From NCBI RefSeq assembly GCF_004801405.1, contig NZ_SSOB01000019.1:91022-155021 (forward strand): DNA of 64,000 bases, given 5' to 3'. Of the stretch, positions 1 to 9,356 are shown one piece after another (position 1 is the first letter of the stretch; each line of letters opens with the position of its first letter). A program made the position numbers and the translations under genes. The notes under the pieces are model-generated. The model made no database searches. It was given only the letters and a program-made list of their open reading frames with translations, and had not been told where the DNA came from. Source of the stretch: Cohnella fermenti. Lineage in GTDB: Bacteria; Bacillota; Bacilli; Paenibacillales; Paenibacillaceae.

Positions 1-2495
1 GCATCGGCGATCACTTCGGGACTGAAGTCGCCGCCCGCCTCCGGCGAAGCGTTGAAGGCGAAGTACGGCCAGTACAACGGCTCGTTCTCCGTGAAGATGG
101 AGACGGGAGGAATGGAGTCGCCTTCGGCTTCGATCTCCGCCGTCCGTCTGGAGATATACTCGGCGATGGCGCGAACCTTCTCCGCCCGGACTTGATTGTA
201 GTCATCGTTGTTCATCGTCAGCCACGGGGTGTTCCCCCAGATGTTCGGCGTGGTGAGCTTCCAATAGCCGCGGCCGTCGACGTTCAGCGGATCGTATACG
301 ATCTGTTGATACGCGACATCGGTCCAGTACCCGCCCTTGCCGTCAGGCCCGGTCGGGGTGCCTCCCCACCAGGAGTTCAGGCTGAGATGAACGGGCAACC
401 CGGTGTCCTTCGACAAGTCCATGACATAATCGAGTCGCCGGTGCAGCTCTTGCTCGTCCCAATGCATGTAGAGGATGTCGAAGGCAATGGCCGGCGTATA
501 CATATCCATGCCGGCGTATTGCTGCGCCAGATTGCGGACGAGCGCCAGGTCGGAAGCATAATCGTCCCAGGTCACGGGAGGCTGGAACAATCCGGCGGTC
601 ATCGGCCGGTTCACCGACTCGGCGGCGGCCAACGCTTCGAAGTCGCTGTAAGCCCACAGCCTGCCGAAGTTGACCCGGCTGTCGCTATCGTTATAGAGCG
701 CAACGGCCGCATGATCGCTGTTGCCGACAAGCTCCGCAGGCACCTCGACGAAGTAATGGTTCGGCCCTGCGGAAGCTTCCTCATACGTCCGGCAATACAC
801 CTCTTGGCCGTTCACCCGGACGCTGTAAGCCAACGCGCCGGAAGCTCGCGTGTGGATCTCCTCGATCTCCAGCGTGAGCGGCTCGTTCGGCTCGATCCCG
901 GACAGCTCGAACGACATGGACGATCCTTCGCCCGCGAGGTAACGGACACTGTAGCTGCCCTCCAGCTCGCCGACAACGGCGGAGATCGTATCGGTTCCGG
1001 AGGTGCCGGTCGTCGCGAGTCCGACCCGAAGCTCGTCCGCCGCATCGCCGAAGACGATGCCGGAGGTTGCTGCCGAGACAGGCGGTTCTTCGCTGCCGCC
1101 GTTGCCGCTTCCGGAAGTCGAACCGCCGGGCACTCCCGTACCGGCGAGAGCTTGGTCGTCGAATTCGACTCCCTCCGCCGTCTCCGTCCGATCCGGCAGA
1201 CGCTCGAAGGTTACGCCATTCGCGGCAATGTGCGCCTTGAGAATATGTCCTTGCCCCGTAAACCTGCCGGAGGCTTCGACTCTCAGTTGATCGACGGTCG
1301 AATCGGCGTCCAGATCGACTTGCGTTCCGCCTGCGCCGCTCGCTACCGTCAGCTCGCCGATAGCCGCTCCTTCGACGGTCAGCCCGGCGGGAGCGAGAAC
1401 GTTCACCTTGCCGAACGAACCGGCTCTCAGCCTCGCCTTGGCCCCCTTGGCTTCCAGGCTTACGCTCGGGAAGTCGCCTTCCAGGTCCGCCCCGGACAGC
1501 AAGCGGACAAGCGGAACGCTCGACTTGCCGGAGAGCGCGAGATGCACCTTCTGATCGCGCTTGCGCACGATGACTTCGCCCTGCACGGTTGTATCGTTCA
1601 GGATGATGCTGTTCTCTCCGCCTCCGGCGACAATGAGACGGCCTTGCACCGTCACGCCGTCCAGAATCACTTCGCCGTCGCCGACGCTCTCCGCTACGTA
1701 TAAATCGCCGGTTACCGTCAGATGGCGCAAGGCCGTTCCGCTCGCGCCGACGACCAGATTGCCGCTATGCAGCGCCGTCCCGACCTCGCCGGGCGTCGCG
1801 ATCCACTCGCCGGCCAGGTTGTCGATCAGCTTCACCGCCTCGGCGCGGGTCAGATTCGCTTCCGGCGCGAACAGGCCGCCGTCCCTGCCGGAGATATAGC
1901 CGTGCGAGGCAAGCGCCGCCGCCGCTCCTCGGGCCCAGGAGCCGATGCGGTCCGCATCGGGGAACAGACCGGCGGCGGGGTTGCCGCCGTCTTCGGAGGC
2001 GGGCGATTCCTCCTCGAAAGCCTTGGCCAGCATAACGGCCGCTTCCTGGCGAGTGATGTTCGCATTCGGGGAGTAGGCCCCGGTTCCGTCGCCCTGCATA
2101 ATGCCGGCATCGGCAACTCTCTGCAAACTCGGCTTGTACCAAGCCCCGTCCGCCGCGCCGGAGATCTCGACTGCGCTTCCCAACTGCTTGTAGCCGAACA
2201 AGCGATCCAGCAATGCCGCGAATTCCGCCCGGCTGATCGTGCGATTCGGCTGGAAGGTTCCGTCCGCATAGCCTCGGACAAGCCCGGCGGCCTCCCACTT
2301 CGCGATCGCCTCCTTCGCCCAGCTTGAGTCGATATCCGTGAGCCGACTCGCCGCTTGCTGCGCGGTCCATTCGGTCGCGGCAAGCGGCGAGGGCCCGTCC
2401 GCGCCTTGAGCGGATGCGGCGGACCAAGGCAAGCCGCCGACTGCGATCAGAGCGGCCAGCGCTCCTCTCAATACAGTGAAGCCTATCTGTGCCAT
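1..2495 (-). CDS. SLH-anchored putative glycosidase, 3' end beyond window
   Basis: This open frame starts at ATG 2495 and is still open at base 3, giving about 831 visible codons. AGGAGG lies 7 nt upstream of the start. Residues 1-30 form a signal peptide ending near SAASA. Three SLH motifs follow (about 40-220; TRAEA-type cores such as LTRAEAVKLID). Residues about 225-420 are short beta-strand repeats resembling a bactofilin-like or beta-helix scaffold, then a probable jelly-roll region. From about residue 600 the chain looks like a clan GH-A (beta/alpha)8 hydrolase, with TENEP at 802-806 matching the usual Asn-Glu acid/base pair. The SLH triplet is N-terminal, unlike the other four SLH proteins here. 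I infer cell-wall anchoring and glycoside hydrolysis. The family and substrate are not identifiable without the missing C-terminus. Confidence 0.8.
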   Translation of the reverse strand, partial: MAQIGFTVLRGALAALIAVGGLPWSAASAQGADGPSPLAATEWTAQQAASRLTDIDSSWAKEAIAKWEAAGLVRGYADGTFQPNRTISRAEFAALLDRLFGYKQLGSAVEISGAADGAWYKPSLQRVADAGIMQGDGTGAYSPNANITRQEAAVMLAKAFEEESPASEDGGNPAAGLFPDADRIGSWARGAAAALASHGYISGRDGGLFAPEANLTRAEAVKLIDNLAGEWIATPGEVGTALHSGNLVVGASGTALRHLTVTGDLYVAESVGDGEVILDGVTVQGRLIVAGGGENSIILNDTTVQGEVIVRKRDQKVHLALSGKSSVPLVRLLSGADLEGDFPSVSLEAKGAKARLRAGSFGKVNVLAPAGLTVEGAAIGELTVASGAGGTQVDLDADSTVDQLRVEASGRFTGQGHILKAHIAANGVTFERLPDRTETAEGVEFDDQALAGTGVPGGSTSGSGNGGSEEPPVSAATSGIVFGDAADELRVGLATTGTSGTDTISAVVGELEGSYSVRYLAGEGSSMSFELSGIEPNEPLTLEIEEIHTRASGALAYSVRVNGQEVYCRTYEEASAGPNHYFVEVPAELVGNSDHAAVALYNDSDSRVNFGRLWAYSDFEALAAAESVNRPMTAGLFQPPVTWDDYASDLALVRNLAQQYAGMDMYTPAIAFDILYMHWDEQELHRRLDYVMDLSKDTGLPVHLSLNSWWGGTPTGPDGKGGYWTDVAYQQIVYDPLNVDGRGYWKLTTPNIWGNTPWLTMNNDDYNQVRAEKVRAIAEYISRRTAEIEAEGDSIPPVSIFTENEPLYWPYFAFNASPEAGGDFSPEVIAD

Positions 2496-2562
2496 TGTTG
2501 ATCCTCCTAGCGTTTTTTTGTTCTCGTTTTATTTTTTGGAAAAGAGAGATTGCTCCATATTG

Positions 2563-2576
2563 TGAAAGCGATTGCA
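2563..2576. promoter_or_regulatory. cre-like CcpA site
   Basis: TGAAAGCGATTGCA matches the catabolite-responsive element consensus TGWAANCGNTNWCA at 13 of 14 positions. It lies about 70 bp upstream of the SLH-glycosidase start, which fits carbon catabolite repression of a polysaccharide-degrading surface enzyme. This is a motif match only. I saw nothing else convincing between here and base 2800. Confidence 0.45.
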
Positions 2577-2800
2577 AGTCGAGCTGAACGGCCCTTGCTT
2601 CACGACATACGCCGCCCCCATCGCGCCAACCTCCCTCCACTTCGCGCCGCAGCCGCTCCGACTCCGTCGCCCTGACGCCCGAGATAATGGAGCTTGTCCA
2701 TTCGCTGGCAGCCTAGCACACACAGCGATTGAACCATGCTCCATCTCTCGATGCGCAGGAAGAGACAGGGGCGATTGACAGGAACCTCCTGACCCGCGCC

Positions 2801-3055
2801 CAGATCGAGCAATTAAGCATGAAATTTCGATTATATTCTGCGAGCTGCGGCCAGATCGAGCAATTAAGCACGAAATTTCGATTACATTTTGCGAATTGCT
2901 GCCAGATCGAGCCAATAAGCATGAAATTTCGATTACATTTTGCGAATTGCTGCCAGATCGAGCAAATAAGCACGAAATTTCGATTACATTCTGCGAATTG
3001 CTGCCAGATCGAGCAAATAAGCACGAAATTTCGATTACATTCTGCGAACTGCGGC
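2801..3055. repeat. Five tandem 51-bp repeats (array A)
   Basis: Units begin at 2801, 2852, 2903, 2954 and 3005, exactly 51 bp apart, with few differences. Each unit carries the palindrome CGAAATTTCG, and most also carry AATTGCT and AGCAATT separated by 9 nt, a potential stem-loop. The period is 17 codons, so several frames stay open by chance. A related array lies at 36861-37064. The array sits between the start of the SLH-glycosidase gene and the stop codon of the mannosidase gene. Confidence 0.9.
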
Positions 3056-3076
3056 CGAACCCCCGGAGTTCGCTGT

Positions 3077-5902
3077 TCAGCGCAGGCGAATCGTGCGGAT
3101 CTCCTTCGGCTTCAGCTCCACTTCGAGGCTGCGGCCTGCTTCCGTCTCGCGCAGCGGCAGCTCCCGGAGCTTGCGTCCGGCCAGGTCAGTCTCGCAGGCC
3201 GATTCCACCGGCAAGCGCAGCGCGATCTCGCCCGACTTGTCCGCGTCGCCGAGATTGACAACGCGCAGCTCCAGCCCTCCGCCCGCGTCCGGCGCCGGAC
3301 GGAATGCCGTCACGTGAATGTCGGCTTCCTTCGATTCCAGCCAGCCGCACTCCGACGGCAGCGGCCGTTCGGCGGCGATGGCCAGCCCCGCCGCATACCG
3401 CGGTGCCGGCGACAGACTCGCCGTCCGGGCGAGAACCGCCGCCTCCCGCTCGTCCGCGATCCGCCATGGCGCCGCCGTCGCCGAAGCTCCGCCAATCGTC
3501 AGCGCATACTCGAACGTCAGCTTCCGCAGCACTTGTCCGCCTTCGGCGGCAAGCCCGGGACCGGGACGGTTCGTCGTCGACATCCCGCGATCCGCGCCGC
3601 CCAGGTGCGAGACGCTTCGGAGGAGCGTAATGGCGAGGGTGCCTCCCGCTTCCGTCCCCGCTGCAACTCCTGCTTGCGCACTCCCTTCTGCCCCTCCCAT
3701 TTCCTTAACCGCTCCTGTGTCCGCCCTTGCTCCAGCACCCGCTCCGTCCGCCCCCGCTCCGCCCTCGCCAAGAGAACGCGAAGGCACCCACTCGTACTCG
3801 TGCAGCCCCTTGGCCGTGAAGACGAACCGGCTGCGCGGGCCGTCCGCGTATACGAAGTGCTGAAACGGGAAGGCCGTCGGCTCGTTCTCCACCCAGACGT
3901 CCTCCGGAGGCTGCTCGATCGCTTCCGGCCAGGCCATGACATCGTACGCGGCTCCCGCCCGCACCGGCCCCCGCTTCCCGTCAAGCGGGAACAGCAAGCG
4001 CAGGCGATGGTCCCGCGCCGTATTGTCGACCGTCGTCCGGCAAGCCACGACGCGGCTTCCGGCCGTAAGCGTCAGCTCCGTCACGATCTCGAGGCGCTCC
4101 AGCTCCGCGCCGCGCCTTCGTCCGTCCGCTCCCGCGCTTCTTGGCGCCTCCAGCGCGTAGCGGACAGTCAAGGTGCGGCACGAGCGCCCGTCGCCCTTGA
4201 CGGAGATGCTCCGTACGACGGGAGCGGTCCAGCTCTCGTTCAGCACCGGCGGAGAATAGGAATATTCGTCCCCGACATCGCCGCTGTCTTCGAACCGATG
4301 CAGCCCCGTTCGCCGCTCTCCCGTCTCCAGATCGAGCCAGGTCAGCGTTCCGTCCGGCTCCGCCGTCACTCGAATGAACTCGTTCCCGATCGCCGCACCG
4401 GACGGCTGAAGCGGAAGCCCGTTCAACACCGGCTGCTTCTTCAGCCTTGCGCCGACCAGCCGATAGCCGAAGGGCGGCAGGCTCGTCGCGAACACGCGCA
4501 CCGTGTGGCGAACGACCTCCCGCTTGCCCAGCGGGTAACGCGCCGAATCCGGCTCGATCGGGCAGAGCCGTTCGATGCCCGCGATCTCCGCCTCGTACCG
4601 GACGCCGCGCTCGTCCACGACCTCGACCGAGCGGTACACCGTATCGTCGTCCGCATCCAGCTCGATCTCGACCGACGCGCTGCGGCTCCACGGCAGCGTG
4701 TTGAACAGCAGCACCGGAACGCTCCCTTCCGCAATCCAGGAGCGATCCGCCGCCTCGGCCAGCCGGGAGAGCGCATCGACGACAAGCTGGTTGCCGATCT
4801 GGGCCGCCTTGGCGAAGCGAAGCTCCATCTCGTCATGAACGGCGTCGATGCTGCAGCCGCAGATGCTGTCGTGCGGATGGTTCTGCAGAATGTACCGCCA
4901 CGCTTGCCGGACGAACGCCGGCTGCGGGGTCCCGCCAAGCGCGGAGGTCAGCGCCTCAAGCGGCTCGACCGCCTTCTCCATCAGCGTCTGAGCGGCTGCG
5001 TTCTGCTGCTTCAGATAGACCCGGGCGGACAGCACGTTAGGCAGAATCGTGTTGATCTCGCCGCCCGGCGCGTGATTCGTGCGCCGGAACGCCCCCGCGA
5101 GCACAGGCCGCTCCGATGCGGCGCCCAGCGCAGCCTCCATGTAATCGGCGATCCCGGAGTGGATCAGCGGCGTCGCTTCCTTCCCGTTCCAATAGGCGAC
5201 GAGCTCGGGGATGTGCCGCTGCGGCTCCATATGATCGAAGCCGTTCATCAGCAGCACATGGCCGCTGCGCGCATGCGGCCCGATGTGCGCGATCAGCTCC
5301 CGCAGCCGCTCCGCCGCCAGCTCCGGCTCCTCGGGCAGCTCCATCGCACTTGTGTAGCCGTAGCGGTACGGCAGATGGATCGCCGCCACGCGGTCGCCGC
5401 TCGGCGCCTCCCAATCGAACTCCGTCGGCATCTCCTCCGGCGAGCCGTTAAGCCCGCGCCACACCACCGCTTGCCCGATGCCGAACTTCTTCAGCAGTTG
5501 GGGCATCTGCGAGATATGGCCGAACGTATCGGGCAGATACCCGGCTTCGAGCATCGGCCCGAACGCCGCGCCGCTTCGCCTTCCTTCCTCCAGATTGCGG
5601 ATAATGGACTCTCCGCTGACCAGGAACTCGTCGATCAGCACGTACCACGGCCCGATCGACAGCCTGCCCGAGGAGATGAGGCGCTGCAGCTCCTCGCGGC
5701 GCTCCGGCCGAAGCTCCAAATAATCGTCCAGCACGATCGTCTGTCCGTCCAGGTGATACCGATACGACTCGTCCTCCGCCATGATGCCCAGCAGACGGTC
5801 GATCAGGCCGACCAGCCGATATCGGAACGCTTCGAACGGCATGTACCACTCTCTATCCCAATGTGTATGCGATACCAGATGGATCGCTTTATAGTCGCTC
5901 AT
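3077..5902 (-). CDS. GH38 alpha-mannosidase
   Basis: The protein has 941 residues and starts at ATG 5902, with AGGAGG 10 nt upstream. It is a cytoplasmic retaining alpha-mannosidase of glycoside hydrolase family 38 (MngB-like): there is no signal peptide. The metal-binding motif SHTHWD is at residues 11-16 and the family nucleophile region PDTFGH has Asp at about 125. NHPHDSICGCS is typical of the family's middle domain. An Ala/Gly-rich insertion (about 704-754) interrupts the C-terminal beta region and is probably a surface loop. It is the last gene of an operon with two ABC permeases and a binding protein, so it probably hydrolyses an imported alpha-mannoside. The exact substrate is unknown. 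Confidence 0.92.
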   Translation of the reverse strand: MSDYKAIHLVSHTHWDREWYMPFEAFRYRLVGLIDRLLGIMAEDESYRYHLDGQTIVLDDYLELRPERREELQRLISSGRLSIGPWYVLIDEFLVSGESIIRNLEEGRRSGAAFGPMLEAGYLPDTFGHISQMPQLLKKFGIGQAVVWRGLNGSPEEMPTEFDWEAPSGDRVAAIHLPYRYGYTSAMELPEEPELAAERLRELIAHIGPHARSGHVLLMNGFDHMEPQRHIPELVAYWNGKEATPLIHSGIADYMEAALGAASERPVLAGAFRRTNHAPGGEINTILPNVLSARVYLKQQNAAAQTLMEKAVEPLEALTSALGGTPQPAFVRQAWRYILQNHPHDSICGCSIDAVHDEMELRFAKAAQIGNQLVVDALSRLAEAADRSWIAEGSVPVLLFNTLPWSRSASVEIELDADDDTVYRSVEVVDERGVRYEAEIAGIERLCPIEPDSARYPLGKREVVRHTVRVFATSLPPFGYRLVGARLKKQPVLNGLPLQPSGAAIGNEFIRVTAEPDGTLTWLDLETGERRTGLHRFEDSGDVGDEYSYSPPVLNESWTAPVVRSISVKGDGRSCRTLTVRYALEAPRSAGADGRRRGAELERLEIVTELTLTAGSRVVACRTTVDNTARDHRLRLLFPLDGKRGPVRAGAAYDVMAWPEAIEQPPEDVWVENEPTAFPFQHFVYADGPRSRFVFTAKGLHEYEWVPSRSLGEGGAGADGAGAGARADTGAVKEMGGAEGSAQAGVAAGTEAGGTLAITLLRSVSHLGGADRGMSTTNRPGPGLAAEGGQVLRKLTFEYALTIGGASATAAPWRIADEREAAVLARTASLSPAPRYAAGLAIAAERPLPSECGWLESKEADIHVTAFRPAPDAGGGLELRVVNLGDADKSGEIALRLPVESACETDLAGRKLRELPLRETEAGRSLEVELKPKEIRTIRLR

Positions 5903-5922
5903 GCGTTGGTGTCCTCCTGCCG

Positions 5923-6744
5923 TTAAGCCTTGATCGCCCCGGATGTCATCCCTTGCACAAAATATCTCATCGTAAACGCGAACAGCGCCATCAGCGGAAG
6001 CGAGGCCAGCGTCATGCCGGAATACACCGAACCGTAAATGATCTGCTGCGGGTCCATGAATCGGTACAGCCCGACCGTCACCGTCGTCTTCGTCTGATCG
6101 GACAGCACAAGCAGCGGCCAGATGAAGTCGTTCCAGGTGGACAGGACGTTGACAAGCCCCATCGACAGGAAAATCGGAACGGCCAGCGGCAGCACGAGCC
6201 GAACGAACACGACCGGTTCCCCTCCTCCGTCCATGCGGATGCTCTCGATCAGCTCCTTCGGAATCTCTTCGAAGAAGGTGCGGAACACGAAGATGACAAC
6301 CAATTGCCCCGTCGCGATATACGGCAGAATCGCCGCCCACGGGCTGTTGATCAGGTGCAGCTTCGAGACGAGCACGAATTGCGGCACCAGCGTCAGAATG
6401 CCCGGAATCATCAGGAAGGCGAGCAGAAGCCCGAACAGCGCCGCCTTCAACGGGAATGTGAACCTGGCGAACACGTAAGCGCTCAGACTCGACACCAGCA
6501 GCACCCCCGCCACGGAAGCTCCCGAGATGACAGCCGAATTTTGCAAATAAAGTCCGATCTTGCCGAAGGCATCCTTCATAAATTCCGGATGCGGCGTCAG
6601 CGGCAGCCCGAAATAATTGATCGACAACTGATAATTCGTCTTGAACGCCGTCACGACCATGAAGTACATGGGGAACAGCGTGAAGAACAACAGCACGGCC
6701 AGGATTCCGACCACGAATACGCGCGAGATGCGCCGGCTACCCAT
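5923..6744 (-). CDS. Carbohydrate ABC transporter permease (MalG type)
   Basis: The protein has 273 residues and about six hydrophobic membrane segments. The cytoplasmic EAA-type loop (ELIESIRMDGG, then LVLPLAVPI) contacts the ABC ATPase. It belongs to the MalG/CUT1 family of inner-membrane sugar permeases. It starts 6 bp after the upstream permease stop and ends 20 bp before the GH38 start, so the genes are cotranscribed. No ATPase gene lies in the cluster. Many Firmicutes CUT1 importers share an MsmX-type ATPase encoded elsewhere, and that is the likely arrangement here. Confidence 0.92.
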   Translation of the reverse strand: MGSRRISRVFVVGILAVLLFFTLFPMYFMVVTAFKTNYQLSINYFGLPLTPHPEFMKDAFGKIGLYLQNSAVISGASVAGVLLVSSLSAYVFARFTFPLKAALFGLLLAFLMIPGILTLVPQFVLVSKLHLINSPWAAILPYIATGQLVVIFVFRTFFEEIPKELIESIRMDGGGEPVVFVRLVLPLAVPIFLSMGLVNVLSTWNDFIWPLLVLSDQTKTTVTVGLYRFMDPQQIIYGSVYSGMTLASLPLMALFAFTMRYFVQGMTSGAIKA

Positions 6745-6750
6745 AGCCCT

Positions 6751-7635
6751 CTACCCCCTCTCCCGCATCAGCCTGGCGTTCAGCAGCGTGAACCCCATCT
6801 TCAGCAGAAAAAGAATAACGCCGATTGCGGAGCCGGTTCCGAGCTTGCCGTAGGTGAATGCGTGGTTGAACATGTACAGTCCGGGCACCATCGTGCTGTA
6901 CCCCGGCCCGCCCTTGGTCATAATGAGCTGATCGCTGAACTGCTGCGTCCCGCCGATCAGCACCAGCACGGTCGTCAGGCGAATCTGCGGCAGGATCAGC
7001 CTCAGGTCGATTCTCCAGAAGATTTTGCCGGCCGATGCTCCGTCCATTCTCGCCGCCTCCCGGAGCGATTCGTCGATATTCTGGAAGCCGGCCAGATAGA
7101 TCAGGAAGCCGAGCCCGCTCACCCAGGGGAACCCCTTCATCATGATGGAGCCCATCGCCGTCGCCTGGCTCTCGCCCAGCCATACCTTCTGCCAGCTCTC
7201 CAAGCCCAGATGGCCGAGCACGTAGTTCAGCATCCCGTTGTTCGGCTCGTAGAAGAACAGCCAGAACATCGTCACGACCATGCCCGGAAGCACCATCGGA
7301 ACCGTGAACGCCACCTTGAAGAAGCCCCCGAGCCGGGATTGGCCCAGGCTGTTGATCAGGTACGCGCCCATAATGGACGCGCCCTGCAGCACAACGATAT
7401 TCCACAGCATAAAGGCAAGCAGAATCAGAAAACTGTTACGGAATTCGGCGTTCTTCAACAGCTCGGCGTAATTGTCCAATCCGGCGTATCGGGGATGGAG
7501 GTAGTTGGTCATGCTCCAGTCCAGGAACGACATGCGGAACGCTTCGATGGCCGGATACAGCAGGAACACGCCGACGAAGGCGAAGGTAGGGAGCAAGCAG
7601 GCGTACAGCCAGACATAGTCGATTTTTTTGCTCAT
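6751..7635 (-). CDS. Carbohydrate ABC transporter permease (MalF/UgpA type)
   Basis: The protein has 294 residues. It has an N-terminal hydrophobic anchor, about six membrane segments and the EAA loop SLREAARMDGASAGKIFWRI. It pairs with the MalG-type permease 6 bp downstream to form the channel of a CUT1 importer. The substrate-binding protein gene ends 31 bp upstream of its start. It is predicted to be in the cytoplasmic membrane, with the substrate inferred to be an alpha-mannoside because of the linked GH38 gene. Confidence 0.92.
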   Translation of the reverse strand: MSKKIDYVWLYACLLPTFAFVGVFLLYPAIEAFRMSFLDWSMTNYLHPRYAGLDNYAELLKNAEFRNSFLILLAFMLWNIVVLQGASIMGAYLINSLGQSRLGGFFKVAFTVPMVLPGMVVTMFWLFFYEPNNGMLNYVLGHLGLESWQKVWLGESQATAMGSIMMKGFPWVSGLGFLIYLAGFQNIDESLREAARMDGASAGKIFWRIDLRLILPQIRLTTVLVLIGGTQQFSDQLIMTKGGPGYSTMVPGLYMFNHAFTYGKLGTGSAIGVILFLLKMGFTLLNARLMRERG

Positions 7636-7666
7636 GAAGGCCTCTCTCCCGCTTATGCTTCTCTTG

Positions 7667-9100
7667 TTACTTCAGGTACGAATCGGCGTTCCACTCCGGA
7701 TGGTTCTTGATCGCTTCGGACGCGTACTTCTTCAAGTCCTTGCCGTATTCGTTCAGGAATTCGTCCGCCGTAATGTGGCCGGCCATGTACTCCTGCTGCT
7801 TCTTGAACCAGTTGTCCTTCTGCTCCGCGGTGAACTCGTTGGCGAGGAAGTCGAGCTTGTCCTCGGTGCCGAACGAATCCATGATCGGCTGGAGAATGGC
7901 CGGCACTTCTACCCCGTCAACAACCGGGATCAGGTTCAGGTCGTCGGCCAGCACCTTGGCGCCTCCTTCGGGCGCGGTCATGTATTGCAGGAACTCGAGC
8001 GAAGCGGCGTCGGCCTTGTTCTGCTGCGCGTTGCGGGTGATCGCGAAGCTTGGCGTCGAGCCGATCTTGTACTTGCGGCGCGAATCGCCGCCGTATTCGG
8101 AATAGCCCTTGTCCAGATACGGAATCGGAGCGATGCCGTAATTCACCGCGAACCCGCCCTCCTGATGCTGATTCGGGTACCAGCTTCCGTTCAGCGCCAT
8201 GGCCGACTTGCCTTCGTTGAAGATGCCTTCGAACTCCCAGCTCGCGCTGTTGAAGCCTTCGTTGAGGTACGGCACCAGATCGCCGATGAAGCGCAGGTAC
8301 TCCTTCAGCTCCGGGCTGATCTCGTTCACCTTGTCCTCCATGACGGCGATCGCCCACTCGTTCAGCTCGACCTTCCCGGATTGGTTCAAGTCGAGCTCGG
8401 ACAGCCGGGATTGCCACAGGTAGCCGAACAAGTCGCCCGCGAACCAGCCGATGTTCCAGTCGGTCGAATTCTGGATGCTGAACGGGACGTACCCGGCATC
8501 CTTCGCCTTCTTGGCGACGTCGAGGAATTCCGTGATGGTGGCAGGCGGAGAAGCGACCCCGATCTTGTCGAAAATATCCTTGTTGTAATAGAGATTCACC
8601 GTCACGACCTGATTCGGAATCCCGTACAGATGCGGGTTGTTCTCGTCCGAGCGATCGATGGCCGATTCGATCAGCCCCGGCAAGAAGGATTCCTTCCACG
8701 GCTTGTTCGTATAAGGGCTCACTTCGTCCAGATACGGCAGAATATCGACGATCCAGCCGTTCTTGTACGCATCGGCCAGCTTGCTCGTCCCGCTGATCAC
8801 CTCGGGCTCGGAGGCCGCGATGAATTGCGTCTGCAGCCAATTCTCCGATTCCTGCGCCGGGATGTACTTCAAGGCCGCCTTGTTGCCCGATTGCGCATTG
8901 AAGCCGTCCACGATCTTCTGGTAAGCCGGCCAGGAATATTCGCCCTGGTTATGCATAACGGTGAAGGACACGGGGGCGGAATTCGCCGGAGAGCCTGCCG
9001 CCGTGCCGGAAGCTCCGCTCGGCTCGTTGTCGCCGCCGCAGGCGGACAATAGCGAAGCGGATACGGCCAAGGTTAAAGCGGTTGCGATCGATTTTCTCAT
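7667..9100 (-). CDS. Sugar ABC transporter substrate-binding lipoprotein
   Basis: The protein has 477 residues. I take ATG 9100 rather than a longer in-frame start, because it has GGGAGG upstream and begins a clean lipoprotein signal (MRKSIATAL...LLSAC). The lipobox Cys is residue 21, followed by a Gly/Ser/Ala-rich tether. The rest fits family 1 solute-binding proteins of CUT1 importers. It should be tethered outside the membrane and deliver an oligosaccharide or glycoside to the two permeases. As first gene of the operon it lies directly behind a strong promoter and a palindromic operator. Confidence 0.92.
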   Translation of the reverse strand: MRKSIATALTLAVSASLLSACGGDNEPSGASGTAAGSPANSAPVSFTVMHNQGEYSWPAYQKIVDGFNAQSGNKAALKYIPAQESENWLQTQFIAASEPEVISGTSKLADAYKNGWIVDILPYLDEVSPYTNKPWKESFLPGLIESAIDRSDENNPHLYGIPNQVVTVNLYYNKDIFDKIGVASPPATITEFLDVAKKAKDAGYVPFSIQNSTDWNIGWFAGDLFGYLWQSRLSELDLNQSGKVELNEWAIAVMEDKVNEISPELKEYLRFIGDLVPYLNEGFNSASWEFEGIFNEGKSAMALNGSWYPNQHQEGGFAVNYGIAPIPYLDKGYSEYGGDSRRKYKIGSTPSFAITRNAQQNKADAASLEFLQYMTAPEGGAKVLADDLNLIPVVDGVEVPAILQPIMDSFGTEDKLDFLANEFTAEQKDNWFKKQQEYMAGHITADEFLNEYGKDLKKYASEAIKNHPEWNADSYLK

Positions 9101-9123
9101 TTTTGGGGTGCCTCCCTTTATGA

Positions 9124-9137
9124 TGTGAACGTTCACA
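9124..9137. promoter_or_regulatory. LacI-type operator, perfect palindrome
   Basis: TGTGAACGTTCACA is a perfect 14-bp palindrome with the central CG typical of LacI-family operators. It lies just downstream of the -10 of the mannosidase operon promoter, so bound repressor would block initiation or early elongation. The likely ligand-responsive repressor is the divergently encoded LacI-family protein. Confidence 0.75.
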
Positions 9138-9147
9138 TTACGTTCCG

Positions 9148-9176
9148 ATCATAAAACAGGCTGTAACCGTTGTCAA
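9148..9176 (-). promoter_or_regulatory. Sigma-A promoter of the mannosidase operon
   Basis: On the minus strand TTGACA (9171-9176) and TATGAT (9148-9153) are separated by exactly 17 bp. Transcription would start near 9141 and immediately cross the operator at 9124-9137 before reaching the binding-protein start at 9100. Confidence 0.8.
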
Positions 9177-9271
9177 TCCATAATCCGGGATTTTATCGAT
9201 TAAAATATCGCTGAACCGGCCAAGAAATTCGGAAAAAACCCGGATTTACAGGATATTCCTCCACGTCAAAA

Positions 9272-9285
9272 TGATACCGTTCACA
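9272..9285. promoter_or_regulatory. Second operator-like site
   Basis: TGATACCGTTCACA is the exact reverse complement of the site at 9357-9370 and shares the CGTTCACA half with the perfect operator at 9124. It could support looping or autoregulation by the LacI-type protein. Confidence 0.5.
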
Positions 9286-9356
9286 CAAGACCGCTGCTTC
9301 GTGAATGGGGTATATTTCAAAGAGCGGGCGCGGAATTGGGACAACCGGAGCCGCAA

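Noticed and set aside
2801..3055. Array A as a CRISPR array or a 17-residue-repeat protein
   Set aside because: There are no unique spacers: the entire 51-bp unit repeats. There are no cas genes, and open frames on both strands follow simply from a period divisible by three.
2729..5926. Plus-strand open frame of over 1000 codons across array A and the GH38 gene
   Set aside because: It is an antisense shadow of the mannosidase gene in GC-rich DNA. Its Arg-rich composition has no family match, and its start lies in repeats.
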